This document shows positions 21,308-30,843 of a DNA stretch of 64,000 bases, in pieces (the stretch's first letter is position 1; every line of letters begins with the position of its first letter). Position numbers and translations under genes: made by a program. The notes under the pieces are model-generated. The model was given only the letters and a program-made list of their open reading frames with translations. It was not told the origin of the DNA and made no database searches. This stretch comes from Clostridia bacterium (GTDB taxonomy: Bacteria > Bacillota > Clostridia > Christensenellales > Borkfalkiaceae): positions 82,184-146,183 of the forward strand of contig JAIEFR010000022.1 in NCBI GenBank assembly GCA_029066845.1, in the 5' to 3' direction.

Positions 21308-24300
21308 AATACGCCACCTCCCCCGTTCCTGTTTTCGCGCGCTATCGTGGCGATAGTCTTACAGTCCGCGCTTACCTCCTCGCGGCCGCCCTTTGCTTCC
21401 GCGTCGTAGCCGCAGCAGCCCGCATACTTGCACGAACCGCACGCACCGCTCACGGGCGAAGGCGCAAGCTCGCCGCTTACAAGCTCCGCCGCACCCCTCT
21501 GTGCCACCTGCTTGGAGTAGTCTAAAAAGTCCGCAAAGTCCTCCCTTGTCATAGCCTTATCCAGCTTTCTGCCGTTGAGATACGCGCCCACGTATTGGCT
21601 GCGCTCCTTTTCCTGCAGGTTAATATCCGAGCTTCTGACAACGTCCTCGCTGCCGTCCATAAAGCCTTTGAGCGTAAACGAACCGCCGCCAGCGGAATAG
21701 TCGAGATTGGCGGGAAAATAGTATGCGCCAGCCGCGCGCCGTCCCTCCGCCGCCGCGGACAGATATAGGGGCAGCTGCAATTTCAGCCCCATATAGTAGG
21801 ACGAAGGGCTGTCGTCAATCGTGCCCGTCTTGTAGTCTATAATTCTGACCAGCTCACCCGTCGAGTCCACCCTGTCTATTCTTCCGCCGACGTTGAGCGA
21901 ACCGCCCAGACCGACCTTGCAGCGCGCCTCCACGCCCTCGACCTTGAAGTCCGAATTTTTGAGCTGTTCGAACATTCCCGCCGAAAGAATTTTCGCCTCC
22001 TCGACAAGCTTGCGCGCCGAGTATGACGAAGCTCCGTCGTCCGACTGCACTAGATACGCGGCACTATCTAAAAGCTTCAACGCCGTATCCTCGGCAACGC
22101 GCTCACACTCCGCACGGTCGGATATATCGTTGAGTTTGCGCGCAACCTCCTCCAGAACGGCGTGAATAAAGTTGCCCGAATCGAGCGGACGGAAAGTGCC
22201 CTCCCGCCGTTCGTTGAGCTTAAGTCCCTGCCGCATAAACGCCTTGTAAGGGCAGGAAAAATAGGTTTCCAGCGCGGTGGGAGAAACGCTTTCGCCGTAG
22301 AGCGAAAGCCAGTCCACGCCGTCCTCCGCGCTCTTTTCTTCAAACAACGCCGCCGCGTTTTTGCCGCCGTCGTCCTCTTTAAGCCGCTTATATACCGCCG
22401 CCATTCGGCTTGCGCCGTAATCCTTGTCGCCGCTTAAAAAGTAAGTCAGGTGCCTCAAAGCGGGCGTAGTGCGAGCGCAGGTATATGCAAAGTTTTCGTC
22501 TGTGACCGCAAGATATTTGACGGGTACGGGCGCAACGGGATTGCCGTCCACGTTGAACAGTTTTTTAACGTATGAAATAATCTCGCTTACGCCGCACTCC
22601 TCGCCGCCGCTGCGCAACGGGTACAGAAGGTACAGCTTTTGCGAAAACGCGCAGAAGTTGAGCGCGGTCATTTCCCTCACTCGCCTGTTGACCTGCGATA
22701 TTTTGGGTGAAACCGCGATTTTGAGTTTCTCCAGAGAGGTGAGCTCGCCGTCTGTCAATATTGCGGTATCCTGCGAGGCGGCGGGCACCGCGTCCGTCAG
22801 TCCGCCTATGAACACAACCTTGCTGCCCGCGTTTGCGCACGCCGACAAGTCGCTTATAAACACAGCGTCCTGCTTGGGCGGTATAAGCGAGATTTCGTCT
22901 GCGGCAAAACCGCTCTTTAAAATCTTGGCAAATTCGCGCACCGTAGTCCTTTCGCCCGCGGTCAGCTTTTCCGCCTCGTCCAGAACCTTCAGTACCTCGC
23001 TATACGCCCTCTTGGACATTGCCGCAACCGAGGCGTAGCCGCACGCTTCCGCTTCGGCAGCCATCTCTTTAAGCCGCGCCTCCGCGTTGAAATTGTTTAA
23101 AAGACTGCGCACCGCTCCGCACGCCGCCGCGCTGTCAACCTCCCTGGAAGGCAGGCATTTCAGACCGCTTAAAAACGCCGCGCGCACTCTTTCCACCGCG
23201 GCTGAGTTAAGCCCCGGCTCTTTGCATATATTTTCGTTAACGGGCTTTTTCACGCCGCCGCGATAGCTTGCCGCGCGCAGAATATAGTTGACGAAAATAT
23301 CCCTGTCCGCGCGCAGGTCGCCATCCTTGCAGTCAAGCGTAAACAGCGGCGAAGACACCACCGCCAACACGCTTTCGGGACGACAGCCGTCCGCGGCGCA
23401 GGTGAGATAATCGAGAATAAAAGAGCACACCGAATGCGACGAAAGCGGATAACGCCTGTCCACGTACATAGGCACGCCGTACTCGCCGAACGCCCTTTCC
23501 AGAGCGGGCTGCACCCCGTTTATATCGGGCAGCATAACCGATATTTCGCGGTAGCGCACGCCGTCCTCTTTTACGCATTTCAAAATTTGCGAAGCGATAA
23601 AATTGCACTCCTCGTCCTCGTCCGTTGCCTCCGCAACGCACAATTGACCGCGGGATATGCCCAGACTAAGCGCTTTATGAAAGCTTTCGGGCTCGAAAGC
23701 GTACCTTCTTATATGCTCCGCCGCAGGCGCCGCGCCCGACGGCAGCTTTTCCACAAAGCCGTTTATATCCTTTCCGCAAACGCCCTCCTCGCGGGCGATA
23801 TTGACGAAGCTCGTCCACGCCTCGTTGACGTATTTCTTTTCACTGCCGCCGACGAAAATTCCGTAGACGCCGTCCGCCGTCTGCATACACGCGCGCACGC
23901 AGTCCGCCACAGACGACGTAAACGCCTGGAAGCCGAGGAATACAACGTCCGCGCCCTTAATCTTCTGCGAGGCGCGAATGACGTCGGGCAGCCGCCTCAA
24001 ATAAGCGTTTCTGTCTACCGCGCCGCGCTCCTTCAGATAGTCGGAATACGCCCTGTATAATAGCTCCAGATCGTGCAGCTTGCGCCTTAAAAGCTTGTTC
24101 TCCGCCTCTATGCCGCCAAGGTCGTCGGCGGAAATTTTGGAGGAGTATAAAAGCGCAATCGTGTCGTAGACCTCCTGCGCGGCGTTGGTTGCCGAAAGCC
24201 GTTTGAAAAGCTGCAGACTTTCGCGGTTGCCCTCTATGAGTTTGCGTATAGCCATAGCCGAGCCCTGCGACGTGAGCACGTTGTCGCAAGCCCCAGTCTG

Positions 24301-24522
24301 CGACGAGAGAAAGCGCGACAAGGTATAGACGGACACGGCAAAAGTTCCGCCCACCGCCTCGCACACGGCGCGCTCCGCAACGAGCGACAGCCTGTCCTCG
24401 CAGAACACCACGAGCCGCTTGCCCTCGCTCCCCTCTCTTTCGGAGTGGGCGGCGACTATCCGCTTGAATTTTTCCAGTCCCGCCGACAGAGTCGGCGCAA
24501 CGTACGTCTTGCTCATATGCAA
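21304..24522 (-). CDS. addB: ATP-dependent helicase/nuclease subunit B
   Basis: SPTALETYFSCPYKAFMRQGLKL, VRIIDYKTGTID nuclease motif, C-terminal CGSCKYAGCCGY Fe-S ligands; overlaps addA. Confidence 0.9.
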   Translation of the reverse strand: MHMSKTYVAPTLSAGLEKFKRIVAAHSEREGSEGKRLVVFCEDRLSLVAERAVCEAVGGTFAVSVYTLSRFLSSQTGACDNVLTSQGSAMAIRKLIEGNRESLQLFKRLSATNAAQEVYDTIALLYSSKISADDLGGIEAENKLLRRKLHDLELLYRAYSDYLKERGAVDRNAYLRRLPDVIRASQKIKGADVVFLGFQAFTSSVADCVRACMQTADGVYGIFVGGSEKKYVNEAWTSFVNIAREEGVCGKDINGFVEKLPSGAAPAAEHIRRYAFEPESFHKALSLGISRGQLCVAEATDEDEECNFIASQILKCVKEDGVRYREISVMLPDINGVQPALERAFGEYGVPMYVDRRYPLSSHSVCSFILDYLTCAADGCRPESVLAVVSSPLFTLDCKDGDLRADRDIFVNYILRAASYRGGVKKPVNENICKEPGLNSAAVERVRAAFLSGLKCLPSREVDSAAACGAVRSLLNNFNAEARLKEMAAEAEACGYASVAAMSKRAYSEVLKVLDEAEKLTAGERTTVREFAKILKSGFAADEISLIPPKQDAVFISDLSACANAGSKVVFIGGLTDAVPAASQDTAILTDGELTSLEKLKIAVSPKISQVNRRVREMTALNFCAFSQKLYLLYPLRSGGEECGVSEIISYVKKLFNVDGNPVAPVPVKYLAVTDENFAYTCARTTPALRHLTYFLSGDKDYGASRMAAVYKRLKEDDGGKNAAALFEEKSAEDGVDWLSLYGESVSPTALETYFSCPYKAFMRQGLKLNERREGTFRPLDSGNFIHAVLEEVARKLNDISDRAECERVAEDTALKLLDSAAYLVQSDDGASSYSARKLVEEAKILSAGMFEQLKNSDFKVEGVEARCKVGLGGSLNVGGRIDRVDSTGELVRIIDYKTGTIDDSPSSYYMGLKLQLPLYLSAAAEGRRAAGAYYFPANLDYSAGGGSFTLKGFMDGSEDVVRSSDINLQEKERSQYVGAYLNGRKLDKAMTREDFADFLDYSKQVAQRGAAELVSGELAPSPVSGACGSCKYAGCCGYDAEAKGGREEVSADCKTIATIARENRNGGGGVL

Positions 24523-24585
24523 CCTCTTTCCCCTCCATTATAACACGCCTGCGCCTAATTTTTAATTATTTAGAGCGCAAAAGTT

Positions 24586-24614
24586 TTTACATTCACGAAA
24601 ATATATGCTATAAT
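24586..24614 (+). promoter_or_regulatory. Promoter of lipoprotein gene 24622..25761
   Basis: TTTACA-17 bp-TGCTATAAT (extended -10) ending 8 nt before the ATG. Confidence 0.75.
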
Positions 24615-24621
24615 TTTACAT

Positions 24622-25761
24622 ATGAAAGCTTTTAGTAAATGTTTTGCGGTCGTTTTGACTGCCGCAAGCCTTATTACGCTGGGCGGTTGCGCAAAGTCCA
24701 CCCCCGACAACAGAGTGGCGACTACCGCCAACTGGAACGCGCGCACCTCTACTATGGTCGAAAAAAATTACCTCGACTACTGGCAGAGCCACAAGGAAGT
24801 TGCCGAATACGGCATAACCTTTAAGGATACGAGCGCGACGGGCTACACGGTAAGCTACGACACGGACGCCGCCGTTTATACAACCGAATTCTATATTGAG
24901 GGCGCATACGACTGGAAGAGCGCGGCTATTCCCGAGGAGTACCGCGTACCGCTTGCAGACAGCGAGCCAGTATACGTTTACACCACCTCGCTTGCGATAA
25001 GCGGCTCCTACAAGATTACGGCGACGGGCGAGGAGAAAAAGTTTGACGACGTTTTGCAGACCGTAAGCAAATTCCGCCTTGCGGGCGACAACCTCAAACC
25101 CGTATATTCCAGACAGATTATAAAGAACACCGCGCCCAACTCGCTGGGCACGCAGATACTGGACGTTGCATACGTTCAGACCGATTCGGTCTTTGAAACC
25201 TTTTACAACAGGGAGTGCACCGAGGCTTTGGTTAAGCAGACGGACAACCTTGCAGACGTAAAGGAAAAGGAAACCAAAAAGATTAAGCTGAACGACAAAT
25301 CGGGACTTTCGATATTCGACAACAGCCAGTTGAGGGCAGCCGTGCGCGCGTTTACGATGACGGGCGGCGCGTCCAGAAAGTTCAACGTGGTTGCGCCCCA
25401 GAACGGCGCAATGCAGGCTTGTACGGCAACCATTACCGCACCCGTGGAGCTTGACCGCAACGACGAAGCGCAGAAGGCTATTATAACCGCCCTCGACAAC
25501 TGTTCGCCCGACGACTATATCTTCTTTGACGGCACCCCGTCAAGCGGCGAAGAGTCGGAAAGAACCTACCGCTATAACGCGGTTGCGCTGTCGATAGAAG
25601 CGGATCTGAAAGGCTCCGACCCCACTTGCTGGTACTCCACCGTGGAAAACAACGACGTAAACGGAACGCGCTCCGTACTGCTGCGTATGACCACTCCCGT
25701 CGCGTTCGGTCTGGGCTCTCTGACATATTCGCTTAAAGCGTTAAACGTAGAGAGTATCTGA
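24622..25761 (+). CDS. Lipoprotein of unknown function
   Basis: Signal peptide and lipobox MKAFSKCFAVVLTAASLITLGGC. Confidence 0.7.
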   Translation: MKAFSKCFAVVLTAASLITLGGCAKSTPDNRVATTANWNARTSTMVEKNYLDYWQSHKEVAEYGITFKDTSATGYTVSYDTDAAVYTTEFYIEGAYDWKSAAIPEEYRVPLADSEPVYVYTTSLAISGSYKITATGEEKKFDDVLQTVSKFRLAGDNLKPVYSRQIIKNTAPNSLGTQILDVAYVQTDSVFETFYNRECTEALVKQTDNLADVKEKETKKIKLNDKSGLSIFDNSQLRAAVRAFTMTGGASRKFNVVAPQNGAMQACTATITAPVELDRNDEAQKAIITALDNCSPDDYIFFDGTPSSGEESERTYRYNAVALSIEADLKGSDPTCWYSTVENNDVNGTRSVLLRMTTPVAFGLGSLTYSLKALNVESI

Positions 25762-25780
25762 ATTTAAAGAACAACGTAAA

Positions 25781-25820
25781 CGCCGCGCAAAGGATTTCCT
25801 TTGCGCGGCGTAATTTTTTA
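25781..25820. terminator. Bidirectional-looking terminator between convergent genes
   Basis: CGCCGCGCAAAGGA-TT-TCCTTTGCGCGGCG then TAATTTTTT. Confidence 0.85.
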
Positions 25821-25826
25821 TTTATA

Positions 25827-26855
25827 TTATCTTCTTATTTCGTAATTCTGATTCATCAGCTTTATGATGCTCTCTTCGTCGTCGGTGATATTGAAATCGC
25901 CGTGCATAGTGTGCTTGATGACCGACGAAGCCACCGCGAAGTTGACTATATCCTCCGCCTGCATTTCGCGCATTATCGCATAAATCATACCGCTCGCAAA
26001 GGCGTCGCCACCGCCCACGCGGTCAAGAATACTGAAGCGGAAAGTCTTGCTTTCATAGGTTTCGCCGTCGTACCACATAAACGCCTTCAGGCTGTTTTCA
26101 CTGCCCGAATGTACGTAGCGCACGTGTCTGCCTATCGCCTTGAAATTGTACTTGTCGTGAAGCGCGCGGAAGATTCTGTCCTGCTCCTTGTAGGAAGGAT
26201 TCATAGTCAATCCGTCCTTCATATCCTTGCCGTCGGGACCGGGCAGATTTATCGGCTCTATGCCGAAAAGCACGTCCACGTAGGGCAGGTATTCGGTTAT
26301 GCAGTCCCTTGCCTCCTGCCACTCCCACAGTGCCGAGCGGTAATTGCAGTCAAACGAAACGGTAATACCCATTTCCTTAGCCGCTTTCAACGCAAGCATA
26401 ATAAGCTCGCGGCAGTTTGGGGAAAGCGCGGGCGTAATGCCGCTTAAATGCAGCCAGGTGAAGCCCTTTAACTTCTGCTTGAAATCTATGGTCTTGAAAT
26501 CGTACTTTGCAAAAGCCGAGTCCTTTCTGTCGTAAGTGACCTTGCTTGCGCGCACGCCGAAGCCCTCTTCCAGAAAGTATATGCCCATTCTGCCGGTGCC
26601 GTAAATGCAGGGCGAGCAGTGAACGTCGTTGCTCCTCAGATACCTTATAGCCGCCTTGCCTATTGACGAATCGGGCACTACGGTGAAGTAGGAGCTGTCC
26701 ACGCCCAGGTTTGCAAGCGCAGCCGCAACGTTGGCTTCCGCGCCGCCGTAGGTAACCTTGAACTCGTCAGTCGTTCTTATCTTCTCGTTATTGGGGGGCG
26801 AAAGCCTTAATAAAAGCTCGCCCATAGTTATAAATCTCTGTTCGGAAACTCCCAT
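25827..26855 (-). CDS. PfkB-family sugar kinase, probable 2-dehydro-3-deoxygluconokinase
   Basis: MGELLLRLSPPNNEKIRTTDEFKVTYGGAEANVAAALANLG; C-terminal DRVGGGDAFASGMIY. Confidence 0.82.
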   Translation of the reverse strand: MGVSEQRFITMGELLLRLSPPNNEKIRTTDEFKVTYGGAEANVAAALANLGVDSSYFTVVPDSSIGKAAIRYLRSNDVHCSPCIYGTGRMGIYFLEEGFGVRASKVTYDRKDSAFAKYDFKTIDFKQKLKGFTWLHLSGITPALSPNCRELIMLALKAAKEMGITVSFDCNYRSALWEWQEARDCITEYLPYVDVLFGIEPINLPGPDGKDMKDGLTMNPSYKEQDRIFRALHDKYNFKAIGRHVRYVHSGSENSLKAFMWYDGETYESKTFRFSILDRVGGGDAFASGMIYAIMREMQAEDIVNFAVASSVIKHTMHGDFNITDDEESIIKLMNQNYEIRR

Positions 26856-26969
26856 AGAAAACTCCCCTATCGTTATTTAAATATATTATATCACCGTTTT
26901 ACGCTTTTGTACAGACCTGATTTTTAAGAATTTCAACAAAATTTTAAATATGACTGTTTTTACAACTCG

Positions 26970-27818
26970 TTAAACGATATGCGCCCTCTTAGATTTGCCC
27001 TTTGCGTCTATCATAACCGTGATTATTTCCCCCTCATTAAAGCAACGCGAGGTGTATCCTTCGTATTCCCGTCCGTCCACTACGATAATTACTCTGTACG
27101 TAATTCCCGTAATTCTGACCGACGACCTGTAATTGCCGCCGCCCGTGCTTGACATACTCGAAAGAATACACGCCTTGACAACCCCCTGCGCTTTAACCAC
27201 TTTATCGGGGTGCCGCCTGTATGCTCTTCTTCCAGCCCTTTCTACCGCAAGTTTTATGATGACGGAAATTAAAATTGTGCCGACGAATACGCCGCCGCTG
27301 ATATATGCGCCAAGGTAAACTTTAAAGAATATAAAGAAAGGTATACACGTAAAGGCAAGCAGTAATATAGAGAAATAAGTCCAGATTAAAACTTTTTTCC
27401 CTGTAGAAGAATTTTGATATGCGTTTGCCGAATGACCGGCAACGTATTCGGCCTGTTTAAGCTGACTTTCGTAACCTTCGGAAGAGTTTATATCCTGCAA
27501 TCTTTCCGCCTCTTTTTCGGCTTCGCTCTCTTCCGCAATTTTGTCGGATTTGGAATCGAAGCTGATTTTGCTTATAGGCGTACCGCTTTCGTCCCTTCCG
27601 CTGCCGAATTTAAAATCGAACTTGAATTTGCCCAGTATCATCATTACCAGACCCGCCGCAACTAATGCGACTGCGGTCACAAATGTGCCCAGAAAGGAAA
27701 CTATTTCGCCGGCATACTCCAAGGTATTGTTCCCCGTATTGTAGCCGACCGACCGCAAACTTATGCCGACTATTATAGGCACGAGTATTAAGAATGATAA
27801 TATCGCAAGCTTTCTCAT
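26970..27818 (-). CDS. Membrane protein of unknown function, paralog of next gene (DUF3592-like C-terminus suspected)
   Basis: Shares INSSEGYESQLKQAEY, QGVVKACILSSMSS, VVDGREYEGYTSRCFNEGEIITV with 27822..28643. Confidence 0.55.
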   Translation of the reverse strand: MRKLAILSFLILVPIIVGISLRSVGYNTGNNTLEYAGEIVSFLGTFVTAVALVAAGLVMMILGKFKFDFKFGSGRDESGTPISKISFDSKSDKIAEESEAEKEAERLQDINSSEGYESQLKQAEYVAGHSANAYQNSSTGKKVLIWTYFSILLLAFTCIPFFIFFKVYLGAYISGGVFVGTILISVIIKLAVERAGRRAYRRHPDKVVKAQGVVKACILSSMSSTGGGNYRSSVRITGITYRVIIVVDGREYEGYTSRCFNEGEIITVMIDAKGKSKRAHIV

Positions 27819-27821
27819 AAC

Positions 27822-28643
27822 TTATTCTTCGGGCGTAGGTCCTATAATCTTTGCAACGCCCCTTCCGTTCTTTTTCACGGCAACCGTAAGCTTATCGCCC
27901 TCGTTGTAATAAACGTCGCTGTAAGCATCGTATTCCCTGCCGTCCACGATTACTATAACGCGGTACGTGACGGAGTTGACGCGCACGGTGGAATATTCGT
28001 GCGCACCGCCCGAACTGCCCATACTCGAAAGCACGCACGCCTTAACGACGCCCTGGCACGTTTCGTATTTATCGTTATTTATCCTGCCCGACATCGAAGT
28101 TTTCTGAAGGATAACGACGACGATTATGCTTATTATAATCGTGCCGGCAAAAATCCCGAGGCAGATAAAGAAGCCGAGCATAATATTCAGAAAAATAAAT
28201 ATCATACAGAGCGCGAAGTCGGTCATTAAAAAGCCGAAGAACAGCCACCCCTTTATTCTGTTGCCCTTGCTCGAATTTGCGTACGCTTTCGCAACGTGGT
28301 CCATCTGGTATTCGGCAAGCTTCATCTTGCTTTCGTATCCGTAGGAGGAATTTATATCTTCCAGAGCCTTTTCTTCTTCGCTCTTTTGCCCTTCTTCGGA
28401 AGACTCCTCAGCCGACTCGCCAAACGTCACGTCCGATTTTTTATCCGACAGTTTTCCCGTCGTCATCATAATTATACCGACGACTACAAGAATGAACATA
28501 ATTATGGGCGTGCCGTAGATCATTATGCCCGTGCCGACTCTTGCAAGCCCCTGGTTGTCGGTATAGGTTCCGGCAATTCGTAGAGCCAGCCCGACGAGAA
28601 ACGGTACAGGTACCAAAAAAGAGAGTTTAGTTAATTTTTTCAT
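27822..28643 (-). CDS. Membrane protein of unknown function, paralog of previous gene
   Basis: INSSYGYESKMKLAEY, QGVVKACVLSSMGSSGG, VDGREYDAYSDVYYNEGDKLTV. Confidence 0.55.
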   Translation of the reverse strand: MKKLTKLSFLVPVPFLVGLALRIAGTYTDNQGLARVGTGIMIYGTPIIMFILVVVGIIMMTTGKLSDKKSDVTFGESAEESSEEGQKSEEEKALEDINSSYGYESKMKLAEYQMDHVAKAYANSSKGNRIKGWLFFGFLMTDFALCMIFIFLNIMLGFFICLGIFAGTIIISIIVVVILQKTSMSGRINNDKYETCQGVVKACVLSSMGSSGGAHEYSTVRVNSVTYRVIVIVDGREYDAYSDVYYNEGDKLTVAVKKNGRGVAKIIGPTPEE

Positions 28644-28687
28644 ATCGGTTTTATTTTAACGCGCCTCACTGATAAATGCAACCAAAT

Positions 28688-28722
28688 AAAAGCCGCCGCC
28701 CCATAAATGCGGGGCGGCGGTA
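28688..28722 (-). terminator. Rho-independent terminator of thrC
   Basis: Minus strand ACCGCCGCCCCG-CATTTAT-GGGGCGGCGGC followed by TTTTATTT. Confidence 0.75.
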
Positions 28723-28730
28723 CTAATCGT

Positions 28731-30218
28731 TTATTTCTGTTCCACGAATTTAAGAACCTCGTCGAACATCTTGTCCTTTGCGACAGTCGTCTTGAAGCGG
28801 ACGGGCTTATCGCGCAGGGTTGCAAGGCTCTTGGGAATTGCCATTGCGGTAGCCGCGTGCAACCTCTTGATGCCCTTGAAGCTGTCGCGGACGTCGTTGC
28901 CCGTCACGGCGTAAAGAACGTCCTGCGGGAATTTGTAGGGGCTTGCGGTGGAAACGACGACCATCTTGGTCACGTCCTTTTTATTCTTATAGAACCAGTC
29001 GTTGGCAACCTTCATTGCGCAGCCCGTGTGCGTATCCATAGTGTAGCCCGTGTCGCAGAACAGGTCGTATACCGTTTCCACAACCTCGTCCTCGTCGGCA
29101 AAACCACCGTCGAATATCTCGGCAATGCTCGCCCTCTCTTCCTCGGTTATTTCGTAAACGCCCTCGCTCTTGAGCTTTGCCATACGCTCCGCCGTAACCT
29201 TGTAATTTCTGCCCGATACTTCGAAGAGCAGTCTTTCGAGGTTGGAGGAAACGAGTATGTCCATAGAGGGCGACATAGTCTTATAGAATTCCCTGTGCAC
29301 GTCGTACTTGCCCTTAGCAAGGAAGTCGGTGAGCACGTTGTTCATATTGGAAGCGCAGTGCAGTCTGCGTACGGGCAAGCCCATTCTCTTTGCGTAGTAC
29401 GCGGCGAGTATGTTGCCGAAATTGCCCGTGGGTACGCTGAAATCGATCTCCTCGCCCATCTCTATCTGCGATGAAGAAACGAGGTCTAAATAAGCCGAGA
29501 AATAGTATGCAATCTGCGGCGCAAGTCTGCCGAAGTTTATGGAGTTAGCCGAGGACAGAAGCGTTCCCTTTTCCTTCAAAATCGCCGCGTCCTCCGCGCT
29601 GTTGAATATGGTCTTGACGGCGGTCTGGCAGTCGTCGAAGTTGCCCTTAACGGCAACCACGTTTACGTTGCCTCCCTCCTGCGTGCACATCTGCAGCTTC
29701 TGCATAGACGATACGCCGTCGTCGGGATAGAACACCATAATCTTTACGCCGTCCGCGTCCTTAAAGCCTTCCAGAGCCGCCTTACCCGTATCGCCCGAAG
29801 TTGCAACGAGCACGAGTATCTGCTCCTTAACGCCGCATATATCGCACCCTTTTCTAAGAAGGTAGGGCAGAACAGTGAGCGCCATATCCTTGAACGCGCA
29901 CGTCGGTCCGTGGAAGAGTTCCAGGATATAGAGCTTGTCCTCTATCTTTACAAGCGGAGCGGGGTCGGGTCCTTCGAACTTGGCATACGCCGCCTCGCAG
30001 GCTTCCAGAAGCTCCTTCTCGTCGTAATCGTCAAGGTATTTTATAAGCACCTTTGCCGCGCGTTCGGGATAGCTCATAGAGAGCATCTCCTCCATCTCCT
30101 TGTCGCTCACTTTGGGAAAGGTTTCGGGCACGAAAAGTCCGCCGTTTGCCGAAAGCCCTTTGACTATGGCTTCCGCACCCGTAACTTTTTCACCGCCCCT
30201 GGTACTTATAAATTTCAT
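28731..30218 (-). CDS. thrC: Threonine synthase
   Basis: MKFISTRGGEKVTGAEAIVKGLSANGGLFVPETFP, HGPTCAFKDMALTVLPYLL, LVATSGDTGKAALEGF, VPTGNFGNILAAYYAKRMGLP. Confidence 0.96.
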   Translation of the reverse strand: MKFISTRGGEKVTGAEAIVKGLSANGGLFVPETFPKVSDKEMEEMLSMSYPERAAKVLIKYLDDYDEKELLEACEAAYAKFEGPDPAPLVKIEDKLYILELFHGPTCAFKDMALTVLPYLLRKGCDICGVKEQILVLVATSGDTGKAALEGFKDADGVKIMVFYPDDGVSSMQKLQMCTQEGGNVNVVAVKGNFDDCQTAVKTIFNSAEDAAILKEKGTLLSSANSINFGRLAPQIAYYFSAYLDLVSSSQIEMGEEIDFSVPTGNFGNILAAYYAKRMGLPVRRLHCASNMNNVLTDFLAKGKYDVHREFYKTMSPSMDILVSSNLERLLFEVSGRNYKVTAERMAKLKSEGVYEITEEERASIAEIFDGGFADEDEVVETVYDLFCDTGYTMDTHTGCAMKVANDWFYKNKKDVTKMVVVSTASPYKFPQDVLYAVTGNDVRDSFKGIKRLHAATAMAIPKSLATLRDKPVRFKTTVAKDKMFDEVLKFVEQK

Positions 30219-30248
30219 AATAGACTCCTCTCGTCGGTTTTGTGGATT

Positions 30249-30290
30249 ATTTAAAAAATTAAAGCGCCGCTCTAAAAGCGAGCGGCGCTA
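30249..30290 (-). terminator. Rho-independent terminator
   Basis: AGCGCCGCTCGCTTTTAGAGCGGCGCT followed by TTAATTTTTT on the minus strand. Confidence 0.8.
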
Positions 30291-30310
30291 TGCAATTTAT
30301 AAAAATTTGC

Positions 30311-30718
30311 TTAGCAATATTTTGCGATAAACTCGGGCAACTCGCTCTTGTCGCAGCTGCACGTTATCGTAATAACCAGACCGCTCTGGTTGGAAATTTT
30401 ATCCAGCATATAGAAGGTTGCGGCAAGGTCCTTAAGCTCTTTGCCCGCAATTCTTGCAATACCGTCAAGATATACGTATTCTATGTCGTAATTGCCCGCA
30501 ACTACGCCCTTGATGAAACCGCACAGCGAATCCTCGCCCGCAACGTTATATTCCGTAACGTTAATAAATCTTACGGCGCGCACCACGTCGTGAACGTAGC
30601 GGTCGGTATCGGTTACGAATACGCTTAAACCCTTGGCAGCAGCGGCGTTAGAGTTGGCAAGCTGAATGATCTGCTTAGTCTTGCCCGAGCCCTTAGGTCC
30701 GCAAATAATTTTTATCAT
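30311..30718 (-). CDS. Small P-loop NTPase-like protein of unknown function
   Basis: N-terminal Walker A IICGPKGSGKTKQ; Walker-B-like IEYVYLDGI; 135 aa. Confidence 0.6.
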   Translation of the reverse strand: MIKIICGPKGSGKTKQIIQLANSNAAAAKGLSVFVTDTDRYVHDVVRAVRFINVTEYNVAGEDSLCGFIKGVVAGNYDIEYVYLDGIARIAGKELKDLAATFYMLDKISNQSGLVITITCSCDKSELPEFIAKYC

Positions 30719-30843
30719 ATAAATCCTCCTTGATAAAAGTTATAAAACTTCTTTTATAAATATTCTATCATAAAAAGGGGGATTTTCAATACCTTTTTGA
30801 AAATTTCCGCCAAAATTTTACTTTGCCGTCAATCGGCGCGCAC

